Shown here in pieces: positions 9,528 through 18,179 of a stretch of 64,000 bases of DNA. Under the pieces are notes generated by a model. The model made no database searches. It saw only the letters and a program-made list of their open reading frames with translations, and had not been told where the DNA came from. Source of the DNA: UBA10324 sp038326325 (GTDB lineage: Bacteria; Bacteroidota; Bacteroidia; Chitinophagales; UBA10324); the NCBI GenBank assembly GCA_038326325.1, contig JBBQJW010000009.1, positions 1-64,000 on the forward strand, written 5' to 3'. The first letter of the stretch is position 1. Each line of letters opens with the position of its first letter. The translations under genes were made by a program, and so were the position numbers.

Positions 9528-10750
9528 AAAAAATAAAATTCCTCAGCGGTCTTCTTAATTATATCAGCGCACTCATAAATCTGTTCTTCAGTAATAATAA
9601 GCGGTGGAGCAAAACGAATAATATCTCCGTGAGTTGGTTTTGCGAGTAATCCATTTTTCAACATTGCCAAACAAAAATCCCATGCATCTTTTCCGTTGTG
9701 TGGTTTTATAACTATTGCGTTAAACAAACCTTTGCCGCGAACGGTGGTTACTAAATTTTTATTCAGCTTGTTAAGTTCAGTTCTTAAAATATTTCCGAGA
9801 TAAAAAGAATTCTCTGCGAGTTTTTCGTCCTGTAACACTTCCATCGCAGTCATCGCGACGGCGCACGCGAGAGGGTTGCCGCCATAAGTGCTTCCGTGTT
9901 CTCCGGGTTTTATGGTCAGCATAATTTCGTTGTTACACAATACAGCAGAAACCGGAAGTGTACCACCACTTAAAGCTTTACCAAGAATTAAAATATCAGG
10001 ATGAACATTTTCATAATCAGATGCGAGCATTTTTCCGGTACGCGCCAATCCTGTTTGAATTTCATCCGCGAGGAATAAAACTTTTTTATCTGCGCACATT
10101 TTTTTTGCGGTCGCTAAGTATCCCTCAGCAGGAACCACGACTCCCGCTTCTCCCTGAATCGGTTCCACTAAAAATCCGGCGACTGTTACATCTTCAAGTG
10201 CCTTTTCCAAAGCAGGAATATCATTGTACGGAATCTGAATAAAGCCAGGCATGTAAGGACCGAAACCTTTATAAGAATCTGGATCACTGCTGAATGAAAT
10301 AACAGTGGAAGTTCGTCCATGAAAATTTCCTTCGCACACAATAATTTTCGCCTCGTTGATTTTTACTCTTTTCACATCGTAAGCCCAACGACGACATAAT
10401 TTCAATGCAGTTTCAACAGCTTCAACACCTGCGTTCATTGGAAGCAATTTATCGTAACCAAAAAACTTAGTCATGTATTCTTCATACTGACCCAACATAT
10501 TATTATGAAACGCACGGCTTGTTAGAGTTAATTTCTGTGCCTGCTCAACTAACGACTGAATAATTCTCGGATGACAATGCCCCTGATTAACGGCTGAGTA
10601 AGCAGAGAGAAAATCGAAATATCTTTTTCCATCCACATCATAAACAAACACACCTTCTCCACGGTCAAGTACCACTGGAAGCGGATGATAATTATGCGCT
10701 CCGTATTTTTCTTCTAAACCGATGTAATCAATTTTTGTATCCGCCATCAT
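9524..10750 (-). CDS. rocD: Ornithine--oxo-acid aminotransferase
   Basis: A 408-residue class III PLP-dependent aminotransferase that converts ornithine and 2-oxoglutarate to glutamate semialdehyde and glutamate. The N-terminus (YGAHNYHPLPVVLDRGEG) and the FDFLSAYSAVNQGHCHP block are specific to ornithine aminotransferase. The PLP lysine is K258 in ILGKALSGG, and LADEIQTGLARTGK precedes it. The start is one of two adjacent ATGs. Its 3' end overlaps the convergent gene at 8553 by four bases. A -7-like box (CAAAAATA on the top strand) lies at 10782-10789. Confidence 0.93.
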   Translation of the reverse strand: MMADTKIDYIGLEEKYGAHNYHPLPVVLDRGEGVFVYDVDGKRYFDFLSAYSAVNQGHCHPRIIQSLVEQAQKLTLTSRAFHNNMLGQYEEYMTKFFGYDKLLPMNAGVEAVETALKLCRRWAYDVKRVKINEAKIIVCEGNFHGRTSTVISFSSDPDSYKGFGPYMPGFIQIPYNDIPALEKALEDVTVAGFLVEPIQGEAGVVVPAEGYLATAKKMCADKKVLFLADEIQTGLARTGKMLASDYENVHPDILILGKALSGGTLPVSAVLCNNEIMLTIKPGEHGSTYGGNPLACAVAMTAMEVLQDEKLAENSFYLGNILRTELNKLNKNLVTTVRGKGLFNAIVIKPHNGKDAWDFCLAMLKNGLLAKPTHGDIIRFAPPLIITEEQIYECADIIKKTAEEFYFF

Positions 10751-10834
10751 AGTTTCAATTTGAAAATTATTTTATTGATGACAAAAATAATCCAGCATCA
10801 CGATTATCAATTGTCCATTTTCCATCATCAATAT

Positions 10835-11320
10835 TCATTTCCCTAATACCGATTTGTCAAAAAATAAAGGCAACAAATCTTTTGCTGATTCTATGATTTG
10901 AATTTTTCCGCCATCACCGCGGAGTATAATTCTGATATTTTTCTTTTGCCGTTGTTCATACTCTAATAAAGTCTGACGACAGATTCCACAGGGGCTCACT
11001 GGCGCGCTCCATTTTTCTTTTCCTCTGAATGTGATTGCGAGTGTATCAATTTTCTGTTTCGGATGAGTGGCGGAAACCGCACTGAGTGTTACACGCTCCG
11101 CGCAAATACCAATAGGATAGGAGGCATTCTCCTGATTACTGCCTTTTACAATTACTCCATTTGAAAGCAATGCGGCGGCGCCAACATGAAATTCAGAATA
11201 AGGAGCATAAGCGTCTTTTGTCGCAGCCGCCGCCTCTTTTAAAAGATGTTGGTCTGCATCACTTAGCTCATTCGGTTTATCAAACTCGGTTATTGTAGTC
11301 TGTATAATTTTTTTCGCCAT
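10835..11320 (-). CDS. cdd: Cytidine deaminase
   Basis: A 161-residue zinc enzyme that deaminates cytidine and deoxycytidine in pyrimidine salvage. Substrate and zinc motifs are visible: PYSEFHVGAA, the catalytic CAERVTLSA (first zinc Cys and the proton-shuttling Glu), and PCGICRQTL (two zinc Cys). The size is that of the homotetrameric form. It lies about 85 bases upstream of rocD on the same strand. Confidence 0.95.
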   Translation of the reverse strand: MAKKIIQTTITEFDKPNELSDADQHLLKEAAAATKDAYAPYSEFHVGAAALLSNGVIVKGSNQENASYPIGICAERVTLSAVSATHPKQKIDTLAITFRGKEKWSAPVSPCGICRQTLLEYEQRQKKNIRIILRGDGGKIQIIESAKDLLPLFFDKSVLGK

Positions 11321-11364
11321 GAAAATTTATTGCTCGCAAAGTAAATAAATGTTCAAGCATAATT

Positions 11365-11520
11365 GATTACTGCAAAGACGCTAAGTCGCAAAGATTTTTT
11401 CATGATTAATTTCTCTGCACCTTTGCGTCGGCGTTTATCCCGATGAAGTCGGGACTGTTATGTAGTTCCAAATCGTTAATAATTTCTCCGCGCCTCTGCG
11501 TCTCTGCGGTTATGCATTCC
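11365..11520. repeat. Degenerate dispersed intergenic repeat region
   Basis: The gap between cdd and the next gene is filled with phrases of the CGCAAAGACGC type: GCAAAGACGCTAAGTCGCAAAG near 11373 (shown here in part), CTCTGCACCTTTGCGTC near 11411, a small hairpin TCCCGA-TGAAG-TCGGGA near 11440, and CGCCTCTGCGTCTCTGCGG near 11490. Phrases like these recur between genes in many Bacteroidota. Shorter relatives occur at 30012-30040 and 37060-37095 in this window. No coding potential. Confidence 0.55.
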
Positions 11521-11535
11521 AAATCTTCAAATCAT

Positions 11536-11543
11536 TAATATTG
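11536..11543 (+). promoter_or_regulatory. -7-like box before the saccharopine dehydrogenase gene
   Basis: TAATATTG is one base from the TAnnTTTG consensus and lies four bases before the ATG at 11548. The stretch TTGCACAATGAAA is shared with the rpe start. Confidence 0.45.
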
Positions 11544-11547
11544 CACA

Positions 11548-12882
11548 ATGAAAAAAATTTTAGTGCTCGGTGCCGGAAGGTCTTCTTCAGCTTTGATTAA
11601 TTATCTTCTTGAAAATTCAACTCAATACAGTTGGAGTGTAACAGTTGCAGATATTGATGTGAAGCACGCTGAGACAAGTATAAACAAACACCCAAGTGGA
11701 ATTGCCATTTCATTCAGCATTGATGATGAAGAACGGGCGAGTGATGTGATTACTGAATTTGATGTCGTGGTTTCATTATTGCCCCCGCATTTGCATGATA
11801 GAGTTGCAGTTCATTGTGTAAAACACGCGAAGCATTTAGTAACGGCTTCCTATGTTTCAAAGAAGATGATGGAACTGGATGAGGAAGCCCGCAAGAAAAA
11901 TATTTTAATCATGTGCGAAATTGGACTCGACCCCGGCATCGATCACATGAGCGCCATGCAGATTATAGATGAAGTAAAATCGAAAGGTGGAAAAATCACT
12001 TCATTCAGATCTTCGTGCGGTGGTTTGGTCGCGCCCGCTTATGATGATAACCCGTGGCATTACAAAATTTCATGGAACCCACGCAATGTTGTTCTAGCCG
12101 GACAGGCAACTGCTCAATACCTCGAACACGGAATAAAAAAATTCAAACCCTATCATCGGTTATTTGCAGAAGCAGAAGCAATAAAAATTAAGGGTTACGG
12201 AAATTTTGAATTGTATCCCAACCGTGATAGTCTTTCCTACATTCATACATACAAGTTAGAAGGAATTGAAACTATTCTGCGTGCAACTCTTCGCCGTGAA
12301 AATTATTGCGCTTCATGGAATGCGTTGATTCAATTAGGTGTAACGGATGATTCTTACACGATTGATGTTTCAGATCAAATGACTTACCGCGATTGGTTGT
12401 ATGGTTATCTTCTTCCCAAAAAGAAAGATGAAGATGTGATAAAAACTCTCGCACGAACACTTGGTTTAAAAAGGACCGATAAAATAATTGAACGACTAAA
12501 ATGGTTAGGAATTACTAACACAAAAAAAATAGGCGCTCGAACTGTTACACCTGCTCAAATTCTTCAATCGTTAATGGAAGAAAAATGGAAGATGAAAAAT
12601 AACGATCTCGATATGGTGGTTATGCTTCATGAATTTGAATACACTATTGGAAATAAAAATTTCTCTCACTCAAGCACCATGGTTTTAGAAGGAGAGAAGC
12701 ATCATACCGCAATGGCAAAAACTGTCGGATTACCGCTCGGCATTATGGTAAAATTGATTCTCACTTCTGATTTAAAATTGAAAGGAGTGCATATTCCTGT
12801 AATGAAAGAAGTTTATGAACCTGCTCTCAAAGAGTTGAAACAATTAGGAATTGTATTCAACGAGGAGATTAAAAGGAAGTAA
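11548..12882 (+). CDS. Saccharopine dehydrogenase family protein
   Basis: A 444-residue NAD(P)-dependent oxidoreductase. It begins with a Rossmann motif (KILVLGAGRSSSALINYL). It then has the VVSLLPPHLHDRVAVHCVKHAKHLVTASY block and CEIGLDPGIDHMSAM, both typical of saccharopine reductase (Lys9 type, about 446 residues). In yeast that enzyme forms saccharopine from aminoadipate semialdehyde and glutamate. In bacteria the family also serves lysine breakdown. No other lysine gene lies nearby, so the direction is open. The motif copy at 11637 lies in the coding region. Confidence 0.85.
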   Translation: MKKILVLGAGRSSSALINYLLENSTQYSWSVTVADIDVKHAETSINKHPSGIAISFSIDDEERASDVITEFDVVVSLLPPHLHDRVAVHCVKHAKHLVTASYVSKKMMELDEEARKKNILIMCEIGLDPGIDHMSAMQIIDEVKSKGGKITSFRSSCGGLVAPAYDDNPWHYKISWNPRNVVLAGQATAQYLEHGIKKFKPYHRLFAEAEAIKIKGYGNFELYPNRDSLSYIHTYKLEGIETILRATLRRENYCASWNALIQLGVTDDSYTIDVSDQMTYRDWLYGYLLPKKKDEDVIKTLARTLGLKRTDKIIERLKWLGITNTKKIGARTVTPAQILQSLMEEKWKMKNNDLDMVVMLHEFEYTIGNKNFSHSSTMVLEGEKHHTAMAKTVGLPLGIMVKLILTSDLKLKGVHIPVMKEVYEPALKELKQLGIVFNEEIKRK

Positions 12883-12983
12883 ATCCTTGATGAATTTTTC
12901 TTTGTCAATCATCAACTAGCAATTCGTTAATTGTTTTTTTTGAAGAGAAAATAAATCGGAAGCAATTGCTAAGAAAGGAAAAT

Positions 12984-14297
12984 TTATTTCTTTCCAAGTA
13001 AATTCAGATTTAAAATATTAGCAATCTCAGGGTCAATGAGAATACCGCTTTCATATCGTGGATTTACAATGTTATTGTAGATGGCGCCAAAAGTATAACT
13101 GATGCCTACAGATAAACCATAGCTGAAGTTTGTTTGTAATTCACGATGCTGCAACACAATTTCCTGAGCCGATAATCCAACAGTGCTCACATCGCGTTGA
13201 TTTTTGATATAAGAATAATTTCCAAGTAAATTCAAAAACAATCCCTGGGCTATACGAACATCAACAGCTCCAACTACATCAAAACGAAATTGATCAGGAT
13301 GATTCAGGTATTCTTTAGCGGTGAAATCGAGTATTAAATTTCCCCATCGCTCCACTCGGGTGTAGGTTGCGTCGAAAATATGATTAAATAAAATCTCTTG
13401 TGTTTTGTTATAAACTGTAGTGTCAATGTAAAAGGTATAAAGCGGCTGCAAACGATAACGGAAAGTAAACAAATGATTCACCGATTGGTTGTAGGGAAAC
13501 ACATCATATTCCATACCTGCTGAAATCTGAAACTGAGTAGTAATGTTGCTGAAGGTGGAAGAATAATATCCGGCTTCTGCCCCGGTTGACCAGTGGTCGT
13601 TCACACTTTTCACAACAAGGGTATTGAAAAGTTTAATCAACTCAGTGCTTTTAAAAGTAATCGTATCAGTTTTGAAACTGTTGTAGTCAACAATTGCGTC
13701 ACCAGTGAAGCGAAGTTTCCAGTCATCCGTTACACGCGATGCACTTATCAATCCATCACCAGCTATACCTGTGCCGCTTGCATCCACAGAAATATCTGGA
13801 TTGGCCTGGAGTGTGAAAATCCAATAGTTCCATTTGTCAAATGATTTAAGTGTGCGTTGCTGCACATCAGTATAATTAAAGCTAAAATATTTTTCTTGAC
13901 CATTCGCTGCGAAATACGGCATCAAGCCCATTTGAATTTCGTTCACAATTTCATCGCGCGATTGTTTGTTGGTATTTTCAAGTGGTGAAGTATAGGAGAG
14001 CGTATCATTCTTCCCTATAAAATTTTCCCTTCCAAGAAAAAATAAAGTGTAGCGAGCTCCGCCTGATGCGGTAGATTGTTTAGAAATAATTACCTGTACT
14101 TGTGAGCTATTAGGGTCTCGCACATAATCTGCATACCACATTTTCACCTTTGCATAATCTTGCCAATCAGTAATTCCATCTATGTAAACACGAAGGTAAT
14201 TTGAATGTGAAACGGAATCATCCCCGCTTGTTTGAGCAAATAAATTCGAAGCGAAAAGAAGCAAGATGAAAATCAGGAACACTCGATTTAATTGCAT
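12984..14297 (-). CDS. Secreted, probably outer-membrane beta-barrel protein
   Basis: A 437-residue protein with a signal peptide (MQLNRVFLIFILLLFASNLFAQ). The C-terminal half has repeated amphipathic strands ending in aromatic residues (LFTFRYRLQPLYTFYID, LFLNLLGNYSYI, SYGLSVGISYTFG), which suggests a beta-barrel. I recognise no named family. It lies 41 bases downstream of the PepSY-like gene on the same strand and is probably in its operon. It has no exact copy of the dispersed motif, only a CCGTTACA variant near 13730. Confidence 0.6.
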   Translation of the reverse strand: MQLNRVFLIFILLLFASNLFAQTSGDDSVSHSNYLRVYIDGITDWQDYAKVKMWYADYVRDPNSSQVQVIISKQSTASGGARYTLFFLGRENFIGKNDTLSYTSPLENTNKQSRDEIVNEIQMGLMPYFAANGQEKYFSFNYTDVQQRTLKSFDKWNYWIFTLQANPDISVDASGTGIAGDGLISASRVTDDWKLRFTGDAIVDYNSFKTDTITFKSTELIKLFNTLVVKSVNDHWSTGAEAGYYSSTFSNITTQFQISAGMEYDVFPYNQSVNHLFTFRYRLQPLYTFYIDTTVYNKTQEILFNHIFDATYTRVERWGNLILDFTAKEYLNHPDQFRFDVVGAVDVRIAQGLFLNLLGNYSYIKNQRDVSTVGLSAQEIVLQHRELQTNFSYGLSVGISYTFGAIYNNIVNPRYESGILIDPEIANILNLNLLGKK

Positions 14298-14338
14298 GAT
14301 GTGAATTTGAACGATTTAATTTTTCTTAATCCGATTTT

Positions 14339-14803
14339 TTAATCCGCAATTTCTTCCCTTATAAATTTTCCATAACGGTCGAAGGCAATGTCCCAGAATT
14401 TTCCTTCCTTACCAATCTGAATAATGTAATTGAGGTCATAATTTGCACTCACAATTTTTGATGCGGCTACTAATTTGAATGCAGTATAATTCTTGGCGAC
14501 ATAATCACGGGATGGCTGGGGCAACTCTTCAATAGCTATTTCAGTTTCCGTTTCTTGAACTTGACCATAAACATCATAGTCAACTGTCATATCAATTCCA
14601 TGATTGCTAAATACCACCTCAAAGAAACCATCACCATAATCCCAGATCGGATTCGTTATATCTGGATACGCATGTTTGAATGAATCAAGTACAATTGGCG
14701 CCACTGTTACAGGACCTTTTAATTCTATCTCATCATCTTCCGTTTGAGCAAACGCAATATGATTGACGAATAAAATCATAGTTAGAATTTTTAGCGGTTT
14801 CAT
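14339..14803 (-). CDS. PepSY-like periplasmic protein
   Basis: A 154-residue protein with a signal peptide (MKPLKILTMILFVNHIAFAQ). After it come two copies of a PepSY-like unit: SFKHAYPDITNPIWDYGDGFFEVVFSNHG, followed by DVYGQVQETE (given here in parts), and YVAKNYTAFKLV, followed by KFWDIAFDRYGK. This matches the PF11396-type family (PepSY-like, beta-lactamase-inhibitor fold) found in Bacteroidota. These proteins are often encoded beside two-component systems, as here (15871-17810). A role as periplasmic sensor or inhibitor is an inference. Confidence 0.7.
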   Translation of the reverse strand: MKPLKILTMILFVNHIAFAQTEDDEIELKGPVTVAPIVLDSFKHAYPDITNPIWDYGDGFFEVVFSNHGIDMTVDYDVYGQVQETETEIAIEELPQPSRDYVAKNYTAFKLVAASKIVSANYDLNYIIQIGKEGKFWDIAFDRYGKFIREEIAD

Positions 14804-14967
14804 TTTTATTTCACTTTAAGTGAGAAAATGTTATTGATTTTTAAGCTTCAAAGTTGATTTTAAATTCTGAAGAAATTCTGAAGAATAAATTTGTGCGTTC
14901 TACAAAATTTCTACAGATTGATTATTCAGATTTGCAGTATTAATTTTCTAAACAAAAAAACAAAACA

Positions 14968-15681
14968 ATGAAAACGACAAAAAAAATTATCGCAACATGC
15001 GTGCTGATTCTTTCAGTAGCATTGACTGTTTCGGCGCAGCAACCAGATAAGGACAACCCGAAACCATTTACAACAATGCTGCAACAGGATGAATGCACTT
15101 TTGTTACATCAGGCAGAAACAACTATGAAATTCTTGAACCCGGCTATCAATTGGTGTATCAGGGAATGGATGGAAAGGACAAAGTTGATCTCGTCATTAC
15201 CGTGACCAATGAAACAAGAAAAATTGGAAATGTAGAATGCCGAATTGTAACAGAAGATGAATCAGTCAATGGAAGTCTTATTGAAAAATCAAGAAATTTT
15301 TTCGCTTTCTGCCAACAGACAAGCAGCATTTATTACTTCGGTGAAGAAGTTGATATTTACAAAGATGGAAAAATAGTAGACCATGAAGGTCAATGGATTG
15401 CTGAAGGGCAAAACAAATGTGGAGTTGACATGCCTGGACTCCCTCTTATTGGCGCACGGTTTTTTCAGGAAGTGGCGCCTGGTGTTGCAATGGATAGAAT
15501 TGAGATCATCAGCATTGGTGAAACTTATGATGTTCCTGCCGGAAGTTTTAAAAATTGCATGCGCACCGAGGAAACTTCGCCTCTTGAGCCGGGTGATGTA
15601 GAGTACAAAGTTTTCGCTCCCGGAGTTGGACTGTTACAGGATGAAGTTGCAAAGTTGATTAAGTATGGATTTGTGAAGTAG
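14968..15681 (+). CDS. Secreted protein of unknown function
   Basis: A 237-residue protein with a signal peptide (MKTTKKIIATCVLILSVALTVSAQ). The mature part contains GYQLVYQGMDGKDKVDLVITV, shown here as one long strand-rich block, and then VEYKVFAPGVGLLQDEVAKL near the end. That end resembles the 'apparent origin: converted to a stable product' type of beta-rich lipid-binding-like folds, but I cannot assign a family. It diverges from the PepSY-like gene and precedes the two-component system, with a terminator in between. Confidence 0.6.
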   Translation: MKTTKKIIATCVLILSVALTVSAQQPDKDNPKPFTTMLQQDECTFVTSGRNNYEILEPGYQLVYQGMDGKDKVDLVITVTNETRKIGNVECRIVTEDESVNGSLIEKSRNFFAFCQQTSSIYYFGEEVDIYKDGKIVDHEGQWIAEGQNKCGVDMPGLPLIGARFFQEVAPGVAMDRIEIISIGETYDVPAGSFKNCMRTEETSPLEPGDVEYKVFAPGVGLLQDEVAKLIKYGFVK

Positions 15682-15697
15682 TAAATAATTGAGTGTT

Positions 15698-15737
15698 CAC
15701 CTTTTCCAAAGTTTTAACTTTGGAAAAGGTTTTTGCT
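15698..15737 (+). terminator. Rho-independent terminator
   Basis: Perfect arms ACCTTTTCCAAAGTT and AACTTTGGAAAAGGT surround a two-base loop, followed by TTTT. It ends the gene at 14968. A dispersed motif copy follows at 15746. Confidence 0.8.
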
Positions 15738-15870
15738 AGAGTAAGTGTTACACTTTTATTAATCCTAAATTTCAACTCAATAAAATCAAACCCCTTTTTA
15801 CTCAACATCGTTTCAATAACATTGTTTAATTATTGCCGCAATTTAAATTTCAATATTTTTAAAACTAAAA

Positions 15871-16551
15871 ATGAAAATTCTACTCATTGAAGATGAATTG
15901 GAATTAAGAAAAAGCATTCGGCATTATCTTGAATTGGAAGGTAATGTAGTGGAGATAGCGATTGATTTTGCAAAGGCGGAAGATAAAGCTGTTACATATG
16001 ATTATGATTGTGTATTAGTTGATATTACTCTGCCGGATGGGAACGGAATAGATATTATCCGACAACTCAAAGAGAGTAAATCTAATGCCGGCATTATAAT
16101 TATTTCGGCGAAAAATTCATTGGATGATAAAGTCATGGGACTAAATATTGGCGCTGATGATTATTTGCCAAAGCCGTTTCATTTATCAGAATTAAACGCC
16201 AGAATAAAAGCATTGATACGAAGAAAAAATTTTAGTGGGGATAAACAAATTGTGATAAATGAAATCACAATTACCCCCGATGAAAGAAGAGTTCTTGTAA
16301 ACGGCAATGAAATAATGCTCACGACAAAGGAATACGAACTACTACTTTATTTTATTGCCAACAAAAATCGTGTGGTGACCAAAAGCGCCGTAGCCGAACA
16401 CTTGTGGGGCGACTATGTTGATCGCCTCGATAATTATAATTTTATTTACACACACATAAAAAATTTACGCAAAAAACTTTTAGAAAAAGGTTGCGAAGAT
16501 TATATCACCACTATTTATGGTATCGGTTATAAGTTTAAAATTACAGAATGA
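15871..16551 (+). CDS. Two-component response regulator, OmpR/PhoB type
   Basis: A 226-residue DNA-binding regulator. The receiver domain (1-120) has the acidic pocket IEDE, the phosphoacceptor D51 in VLVDITLPDGNG, and the conserved Lys in LPKPFH. The winged helix (130-225) shows LTTKEYELLLYF, NRVVTKSAVAEHLWG and the wing end YITTIYGIGYKF. Its stop overlaps the start of the histidine kinase (ATGA), so the two are translationally coupled. Probable targets are the nearby PepSY-like and envelope genes. Confidence 0.93.
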   Translation: MKILLIEDELELRKSIRHYLELEGNVVEIAIDFAKAEDKAVTYDYDCVLVDITLPDGNGIDIIRQLKESKSNAGIIIISAKNSLDDKVMGLNIGADDYLPKPFHLSELNARIKALIRRKNFSGDKQIVINEITITPDERRVLVNGNEIMLTTKEYELLLYFIANKNRVVTKSAVAEHLWGDYVDRLDNYNFIYTHIKNLRKKLLEKGCEDYITTIYGIGYKFKITE

Positions 16552-17810
16552 AACTGCTTGTAAAAACAAGTTTATATTATTTAATTTTTGGTATCCCTGT
16601 TTTGTTAATTGCAGCGGTTGTTGGATATTTTATGCTCGCAACTGCTGTAAAGGGAAACAACCATGATTTATTGAAGTTGCGAAAAAAGCAAATTGAAAAA
16701 CAGTTGAATAAAAATGATTCCACAGCATTTCAAAGTAATATTTTTTATGACGAAGTAATAATTACTCCTACTACAATTTCCGGAAAAACAAAAAATATTT
16801 ATTCCGATACTTTAATGGTTGACCCTGAAGACGGCGACACTGATTTAAAAGCTATGTTAACCACCATCATTAAAACAAAGCATGGAAATTACCTCGTAAA
16901 AATATGGCTCAGTACCGTTGATAATGATGAACTCGTATCAACAATTCTTACTTGGCTTGCTATTATTCTGGTATTAATTTTTATTGTGTTCTTCTATATC
17001 AACTGGTATGTATCGCGCACACTTTGGAAACCTTTTTACAGAATTGTTGAAGTGTTAAATTCTTTTCGCTCAAGTGATAAAGAAAAACCGGAGTTACAAA
17101 ATTCTTCTATTACCGAATTCAAGGAATTGAACAATTCAGTCAACGGCATGATGGAAAAAATGATGAGTGACTTTAATAATCAAAAACAATTTACTGAAAA
17201 CGCGTCGCATGAAATGCAAACACCATTGGCGATTATCAAAAATAAAATTGAGTTGTTGATTCAATCGGAAAATTTAAGCAAAGCGGAATCTGAAATAATT
17301 TCAAGTGTTGATAATGCGGCGGATAAACTTTCGCGGTTAAATAAATCGCTTCTGTTGCTTTCTAAAATTGAAAACAGACAGTTCAACCAGGAGGACAATA
17401 TTTCATTGAATGAAATTATTGAAGAATCATTAATTCAATTTGAAGACCTTATCGCGGAAAAAAATATTACCGTTAAAAAAAATATCCGCGAAAGTGTAAC
17501 ACTTCGCATTAATCCTGATTTATGCATGGTGTTGGTGAATAATTTATTGCAAAATGCAATCAGGCATAATATACAAAATGGAGTTATTGAAATAAACCTG
17601 AATGAGAAGGAATTTTCAATTTCAAACTCCGGACTTCCTCTTGCGGTCGAAAGAAATAAAATTTTCGAACGGTTTCAAAAAAATCCAGCTTCTGTTGAGT
17701 CAACGGGATTGGGATTGTCTATTGCAAAAGAAATTGCAGAGGCAAGCCGATTATCATTGAAATATCATTTCGAATCGGAAAAACATTTTTTTATTATTTC
17801 ACTTATTTAA
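16548..17810 (+). CDS. Sensor histidine kinase
   Basis: A 420-residue membrane kinase. There is an N-terminal membrane helix at about 9-32, then a periplasmic loop of about 100 residues and a second helix at about 130-152. A HisKA domain follows, with the phosphorylated histidine H221 in ASHEMQTPLAII. The HATPase domain has the N-box LVNNLLQNAIRHN and the G-box STGLGLSIAKEI. The last part, ISLI, is short but complete. The periplasmic loop could meet the PepSY-like protein encoded at 14339; this is an inference from context. Confidence 0.92.
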   Translation: MKLLVKTSLYYLIFGIPVLLIAAVVGYFMLATAVKGNNHDLLKLRKKQIEKQLNKNDSTAFQSNIFYDEVIITPTTISGKTKNIYSDTLMVDPEDGDTDLKAMLTTIIKTKHGNYLVKIWLSTVDNDELVSTILTWLAIILVLIFIVFFYINWYVSRTLWKPFYRIVEVLNSFRSSDKEKPELQNSSITEFKELNNSVNGMMEKMMSDFNNQKQFTENASHEMQTPLAIIKNKIELLIQSENLSKAESEIISSVDNAADKLSRLNKSLLLLSKIENRQFNQEDNISLNEIIEESLIQFEDLIAEKNITVKKNIRESVTLRINPDLCMVLVNNLLQNAIRHNIQNGVIEINLNEKEFSISNSGLPLAVERNKIFERFQKNPASVESTGLGLSIAKEIAEASRLSLKYHFESEKHFFIISLI

Positions 17811-18179
17811 CATAGAAACTTTCTTCTTACTTCTTGATTAAATATTTCTTTATTGCCTTTTTGTATTCAGATAAAATATTATTCTCCTAAAGAGAATTAG
17901 AAATGTTTGAACATACATTTCGCCTTATTTTCTTTTTTTTTATCGTTGAATGACAAACTTTAAAAAATATAAATGCCTTTGAAACCATTGCCGCGCATGG
18001 CTTTTGCGGTGTATGTGTAATACTGTTGTAAAAGATATTTGGAAATATGAGCGCAATAATTTTTTCTTTGTCGCACTTTGAAAAATCTGAAATCAGTTTT
18101 TTACTGTAACAGTCTTTCAAAAATAATTTAGGAAACTTCATTCACGGAAATTCAGAATTCAAACTTCGAACTAAAATTA
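17811..18179. other. Intergenic region of 369 bases before topA
   Basis: It holds a small hairpin ATTCTC-CTAAA-GAGAAT at 17881-17897 and one extended, nearly palindromic motif copy ACTGTAACAGT at 18113-18123. A reverse-strand frame of 84 codons has no recognisable features and I do not call it. The topA promoter should lie here, but no clear -7 box was seen close to the start. Confidence 0.4.

Noticed and set aside
15693..15890. A 65-codon frame between the terminator and the response regulator
   Set aside because: It includes the terminator hairpin at 15698-15737 and runs into the response regulator start.
17887..18141. An 84-codon reverse-strand frame before topA
   Set aside because: No recognisable domain, a low-complexity Lys/Ile/Phe composition that fits random AT-rich sequence, and a hairpin overlapping its end.
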